Positions 44,149-47,289 of a DNA stretch of 47,289 bases are shown here, one piece after another. Positions within the stretch are counted from its first letter, which is position 1. Every line of letters starts with the position of its first letter. Under the pieces are notes generated by a model. It worked only from the letters and a program-made list of their open reading frames with translations, was not told where the DNA came from and ran no database searches. The position numbers and the translations under genes are program-made. The stretch is from an uncultured Archangium sp. (GTDB taxonomy: Bacteria; Myxococcota; Myxococcia; Myxococcales; Myxococcaceae): the NCBI GenBank assembly GCA_946479335.1, contig CAMLFP010000004.1, positions 1-47,289 on the forward strand, written 5' to 3'.

Positions 44149-44550
44149 ATGAGCGAAACCCTGCCGACGAAGATCCTGGTCGCAGAAGACCAACCCGCGA
44201 TGCGGCACCTCATCGCCCGCCTGCTGCGCGAGCGCGGCTACGACGTGGTGGAGGTCGGCGACGGCGCGATGCTGTGGGAGGAGCTCCACGCGGCGCTGCG
44301 CGACGACGACAACCCCAGCGAGGTGGAGCTGATCATCAGCGACATCCACATGCCGAACGTGTCGGGGCTGGAGGCGCTCAAGTTGATGCGCGGCGAATCA
44401 ACCTCTCCGCCGGTGATCTTGATCACCGCCTTTGGCGACGCCGACACCATCGCGGAGGCGCAGCGCCTCGGCGCGAGCCGGGTGTTCAGCAAGCCGTTCG
44501 ATCTCCGCGAGCTGGTGGAGGCCACGGTCGAGCTCGTGCAACCGCGCTGA
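44149..44550 (+). CDS. Stand-alone response-regulator receiver
   Basis: The 133-residue CheY-like protein is a receiver with no output domain. The acidic pocket (VAEDQ), phosphoacceptor D65 (IISDIHMPN), the ITAFGDAD switch loop and the lysine in FSKPF are all present, so it should be phosphorylatable. A six-residue loop insert (DDDNPS) is acidic. It is divergent from the kinase/NtrC-like operon and has a sigma-54-like promoter, so it may be both a target of that regulator and a second phosphate acceptor of the same kinase. That link is inference. Confidence 0.93.
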   Translation: MSETLPTKILVAEDQPAMRHLIARLLRERGYDVVEVGDGAMLWEELHAALRDDDNPSEVELIISDIHMPNVSGLEALKLMRGESTSPPVILITAFGDADTIAEAQRLGASRVFSKPFDLRELVEATVELVQPR

Positions 44551-44561
44551 CCTGGTCCTGA

Positions 44562-45431
44562 TTACGCGCGAAGGCGCAGCTGTACGCGCGCTTCGGCGGG
44601 CGTGGCGATGCTGCGGCCCGACTCGATTGCCACTTTCGCCATCGCGTCGATCAACTGCCCGTTGCTCGTCGCCTTGCTGCCGTCGGGCAAATAGAACGTG
44701 TCCTCGAGACCGGTGCGCAGATCGCCGCCCAGCTCCGCGCACCGGCGGTGGAGCGCCCAGACCTCCTGCCGACCGATGCCGATCACCTGCCAGTGCGTGC
44801 CCGGCAACATCTCCTCGAGCAGCAGCGGCAGCCACGACGCCTTGTTCGGCATGCCCGACTCCACGCCCATCACCAGCGAGACGTGCGGCGGGTTGGGCAC
44901 CATGCCCTTGCGCGCGAAGAGCATCACGCTGCGCAAGATGCCGGTGTCGAAGCACTCACACTCGGGGACGATGCCGTGCGCCTTCATCACCTTCTCGAAG
45001 GCCTCGATCTTCCCCACCGGGTTGTCGAAGAGCATCGGCGGCCACGCCCACTCGTTGTTCGACTTGAGCTTCAGGTAGTTGAGCGAGCCCGCGTTGAGCG
45101 CCGCCATCTCCGGCTTCACCGCCTCGAGGCACGCCACCGGCCCCGAGATGTCGTCGCCCACCACGCCCGTGGTCAGGTTGAGGATCAGCTCCGGCACCTC
45201 GGCCTTGATCGCGTCGCAGATGTCCTTCGCGACCTTCGGGTCCCACGATGGGAGGCGGCCCAGTCCCTCGTCTTGCGAGCGGAAGTGGATGTGCACCACC
45301 GAGGCGCCAGCGTCGCGCGCGCGGCGGGCCTCCTGCGCCATCTGCTCCGGCGTCACCGGCACGTGGTGCTGCTGCGGGTCGGTCAACACGCCAGTCAACG
45401 CACAGGTGATCACCGCTTTCGGGGAGGCCAT
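44562..45431 (-). CDS. Beta-keto acid cleavage enzyme (BKACE, DUF849)
   Basis: The 289-residue TIM-barrel enzyme would condense a beta-keto acid with acetyl-CoA and split it into an acyl-CoA and acetoacetate. The zinc ligands H47 and H49 (VVHIHFR) and the downstream GIGRQEVWAL, DLRTGLEDTFYLPDG and KAVITCALTG motifs are those of 3-keto-5-aminohexanoate cleavage enzymes. The family has many substrates, so lysine fermentation is not implied and no kdd/kce genes are nearby. I chose ATG 45431 over 45440 because a TTGACT promoter places a -10-like hexamer exactly 7 bases before it. Confidence 0.9.
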   Translation of the reverse strand: MASPKAVITCALTGVLTDPQQHHVPVTPEQMAQEARRARDAGASVVHIHFRSQDEGLGRLPSWDPKVAKDICDAIKAEVPELILNLTTGVVGDDISGPVACLEAVKPEMAALNAGSLNYLKLKSNNEWAWPPMLFDNPVGKIEAFEKVMKAHGIVPECECFDTGILRSVMLFARKGMVPNPPHVSLVMGVESGMPNKASWLPLLLEEMLPGTHWQVIGIGRQEVWALHRRCAELGGDLRTGLEDTFYLPDGSKATSNGQLIDAMAKVAIESGRSIATPAEARVQLRLRA

Positions 45432-45438
45432 GCCGGGC

Positions 45439-45467
45439 ATTGAGCGCAAAACTGATTCTGAAGTCAA
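45439..45467 (-). promoter_or_regulatory. Possible leaderless promoter of the BKACE gene
   Basis: On the minus strand TTGACT (45467-45462), a 17-base spacer and CTCAAT (45444-45439) lie 7 bases before the ATG at 45431. The -35 is good but the -10 keeps only its last three bases, so this is tentative. The spacing repeats that seen at purH. Confidence 0.3.
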
Positions 45468-45480
45468 CGCGCGCCTTGGG

Positions 45481-45486
45481 TAGCTT
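45481..45486 (+). promoter_or_regulatory. -10 element of a probable leaderless promoter
   Basis: TAGCTT lies exactly 7 bases before the ATG at 45494, which has no Shine-Dalgarno sequence. The -35 region near 45458 is weak. The promoter overlaps the divergent one of the BKACE gene. Confidence 0.4.
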
Positions 45487-45493
45487 CCCGCGC

Positions 45494-45898
45494 ATGTTCT
45501 TCAAGGCTCTGTGGGAGCGCCCCGCCTCGACGCCGCTCTCACGGTTCACCGAGCGCTGCGGAATGCTGTACCTCGCGCTCGGCGCGTCGATCTTCGCGTG
45601 GCCCGGGCAGTTCCAGCTCGTGGGCGTGGCGCCATTTCAGGGCCAGGAAGAAGGCCTCGCGCGCGTCGTCGGCTTCACGGTGATGGTGGTCGGCTGGTTC
45701 TATTTCATGGGCGGCCGCACCGGCGCGACGTCGTTCGGCCTCGCCACGGTGGTTGATCGACTGCTGGTGCCGCTCTTCCTCATTCCACTCGGCGTCACAG
45801 GGCAGGTGTCGTGGCCCATCGCGCTGCCGTTCGCGATCCTCGACCCGGCGTTGGGCCTCGTGGCCTTCTTCATCTGGCGGAGAATGAGAGCGTCGTAA
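45494..45898 (+). CDS. Small membrane protein of unknown function
   Basis: The 134-residue protein has about four membrane helices (about 20-40, 55-75, 85-105, 108-128) and a basic C-terminus (FIWRRMRAS). A conserved-looking ERCGMLYLALGASIFAWPGQ and GWFYFMGGRTGATSFGLATV are visible, but I do not recognise the family. Its stop codon overlaps the rarA start by 1 base (TAATG), so the two are translationally coupled. I chose ATG 45494 because it gives a clean membrane protein and lies 7 bases past a -10-like hexamer. Confidence 0.75.
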   Translation: MFFKALWERPASTPLSRFTERCGMLYLALGASIFAWPGQFQLVGVAPFQGQEEGLARVVGFTVMVVGWFYFMGGRTGATSFGLATVVDRLLVPLFLIPLGVTGQVSWPIALPFAILDPALGLVAFFIWRRMRAS

Positions 45899-47223
45899 TG
45901 GATCTGTTTGATCGCGCCGCGGAGGTCGAAGCCGGTGCCCGCGCGCCGCTCGCGGAGCGCATGCGCCCGCGCACCCTCGATGAATACGTCGGGCAGGAGC
46001 ACCTCACCGGAGCGGGCAAGCTGCTGCGCCGCGCGATCGAGCTCGATCAGGTGCCCTCGATGATCTTCTGGGGCCCGCCCGGCACCGGGAAGACCACGCT
46101 GGCCCGCATCATCGCCAACGCCACCGGCGCGCACTTCGAGATGGTCTCAGCGGTGCTGTCGGGCGTGAAGGAACTGCGCGAGGCCGTCGCCGCCGCCGAC
46201 GAGCGGTGGAAGCTGAACCGCAAGCGCTCCATCTTGTTCGTCGACGAGATCCACCGCTTCAACAAGTCGCAGCAAGACGCGCTGCTGCCGCACGTGGAGC
46301 GCGGCACCATCACGCTGCTCGGCGCCACGACCGAGAACCCGTCGTTCGAGGTGAACGCCGCGCTGCTGTCGCGCATGCGGGTGATGACGCTGCGCGGGCT
46401 CGAAGAAGACGAGCTGCGGAAGGTGCTGCGCCACGCCATCGATGACCCGCGCGGGCTCGACGGCAAGGTGCAGGTCGACGACGACGCGCTGGCGTTCCTT
46501 TCGATGATCGCGGCCGGTGATGCGCGGCGCGCGCTCACCGCGTTGGAGGTCGCGGCGAAGTACGGCGGCGCGCACGTCAATCGCCAGGCGGCGGAAGAGG
46601 CGGTGCAGCAGCGCACGCTGCTGTACGACAAGGGCGGCGAGGAGCACTACAACGTGGTCTCCGCGTTCATCAAATCGATGCGCGGGAGCGACCCCGACGC
46701 CGCCGTGTACTGGATGGCGCGGATGATCGAGGCCGGTGAAGACCCGCGCTTCATCGTGCGCCGCATGGTGATCTTCGCCAGCGAAGACGTGGGCAACGCC
46801 GACCCGCAGGCGCTGCAGGTGGCGATCGCCGCGCTGCACGCCGTGGAGCTGATGGGCTTCCCCGAGGGCACGCACCCGCTGACGCAGGCGGTGACGTACC
46901 TCGCGATGGCGCCCAAATCGAACACCGCCAAGATGACGTACCTGAAGGCGCGCGAGGCGGTCTCGAAGTTCGGCCCGCTGCCGGTGCCGATGCACCTGCG
47001 CAACGCGCCGACGAAGTTGATGAAGAACCTCGGCTACGGGAGCGGCTACCAGTACCCGCACGACTACGAGGGCCAATACGTCGTCGAGAACTACCTCCCC
47101 GAAGGCCTGCGCTCCGAGAGGTTCTACGAGCCCGGCGACAGCGGCTTCGAGGCAGAACACAAAGAACGGCTCGCGGGCTTTCGCGCGCAGAAGGCGCCGA
47201 AAGAGCCCGGCGAAGACGGCTGA
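45898..47223 (+). CDS. rarA: Replication-associated recombination protein A (AAA+ ATPase)
   Basis: The 441-residue AAA+ ATPase (MgsA/RarA, homologous to eukaryotic WRNIP1/Mgs1) acts at stalled replication forks. It has RMRPRTLDEYVGQEHLTG, Walker A GPPGTGKTTLA, Walker B ILFVDEIHRFNKSQQDALLP, sensor LGATTENPSFEVN, and a C-terminal tetramerisation region (YLAMAPKSNTAKMTYLKARE, GYGSGYQYPHDYEGQYV). Length is normal for the family. It is coupled to the small membrane protein upstream. No terminator is visible in the 66 bases left after it. Confidence 0.96.
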   Translation: MDLFDRAAEVEAGARAPLAERMRPRTLDEYVGQEHLTGAGKLLRRAIELDQVPSMIFWGPPGTGKTTLARIIANATGAHFEMVSAVLSGVKELREAVAAADERWKLNRKRSILFVDEIHRFNKSQQDALLPHVERGTITLLGATTENPSFEVNAALLSRMRVMTLRGLEEDELRKVLRHAIDDPRGLDGKVQVDDDALAFLSMIAAGDARRALTALEVAAKYGGAHVNRQAAEEAVQQRTLLYDKGGEEHYNVVSAFIKSMRGSDPDAAVYWMARMIEAGEDPRFIVRRMVIFASEDVGNADPQALQVAIAALHAVELMGFPEGTHPLTQAVTYLAMAPKSNTAKMTYLKAREAVSKFGPLPVPMHLRNAPTKLMKNLGYGSGYQYPHDYEGQYVVENYLPEGLRSERFYEPGDSGFEAEHKERLAGFRAQKAPKEPGEDG

Positions 47224-47289
47224 CCTCCCCGCTGCGTGCCGGAGGCCCCGGCACGGACTGGGAAGCGCTCCGCGGCGTAAGCGGCTTCG

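Noticed and set aside
44562..45431. Lysine fermentation enzyme
   Set aside because: The BKACE family has many substrates and no other lysine-fermentation gene is in the window.

Overview
The window is about 47 kb of GC-rich, densely packed bacterial chromosome with 39 protein genes and one tRNA gene. The gene types point to a delta-proteobacterium-like predator or soil lineage, most likely Myxococcota: large TPR proteins with MJ0042-type zinc ribbons, a lipoprotein with DUF3857 and transglutaminase domains, TPR plus AIM24 proteins, an NtrC-family regulator, several apparent sigma-54 promoters, and many GTG starts. The phylum is an inference from gene content. I see no insertion sequence, integrase, phage gene, CRISPR array or rRNA.

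Layout. 1-3460: class II (B12) ribonucleotide reductase nrdJ behind a tandem pair of NrdR-box-like palindromes, ending at an intrinsic terminator. 3477-13362: envelope and polysaccharide genes (secreted lipoprotein, polyprenyl-phosphate sugar transferase, GspC-like PDZ protein, two GT4 glycosyltransferases, giant DUF3857/transglutaminase lipoprotein). 13335-21095 (minus): one operon, purH - zinc-ribbon/TPR membrane protein - purD - lptF - lptG. 21187-22215 (minus): a MerR-type regulator and a cysteine-rich sigma-region-4-like protein. 22574-26788: nnrS-ctaA facing a LOG/nadB pair. 26862-30937: lytic transglycosylase, TPR/AIM24 protein with a 14-unit internal repeat, pgsA, tRNA-Gly. 31102-38846: CLC antiporter, then a nitrite/NO locus: nirK with a fused cytochrome c, SUMF1-domain protein and SCO on the minus strand, and DUF59, DUF2249, an NnrS-like membrane protein and an AlgE-like porin on the plus strand. 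38853-47223: lone ECF sigma factor, methyltransferase, hemolysin-III protein, a histidine kinase/NtrC-like pair, a stand-alone receiver, a BKACE enzyme, a small membrane protein and rarA.

The most notable system is the nitrite/NO locus. Between nirK and the DUF59 operon lies a head-to-tail GGAAC/GTTCC/GGAAC palindrome with an outward-facing sigma-54-like -24/-12 element on each side at nearly equal distance. This suggests a single enhancer-binding protein switching on both operons. A second, similar arrangement (inverted repeat plus -24/-12 element) precedes the stand-alone receiver gene, next to the window's own NtrC-type regulator. A third precedes the GspC-like gene.

A second theme is leaderless transcription. 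Several starts without a Shine-Dalgarno sequence have a -10-like hexamer exactly 7 bases upstream (3477, 21095, 45431, 45494), and two sigma-54-like elements end 13-14 bases before the start codon (6546, 35779). Convergent genes are packed so tightly that most overlap or nearly touch at their 3' ends with no intrinsic terminator. All functional calls are from reading the sequence; no database search was possible.
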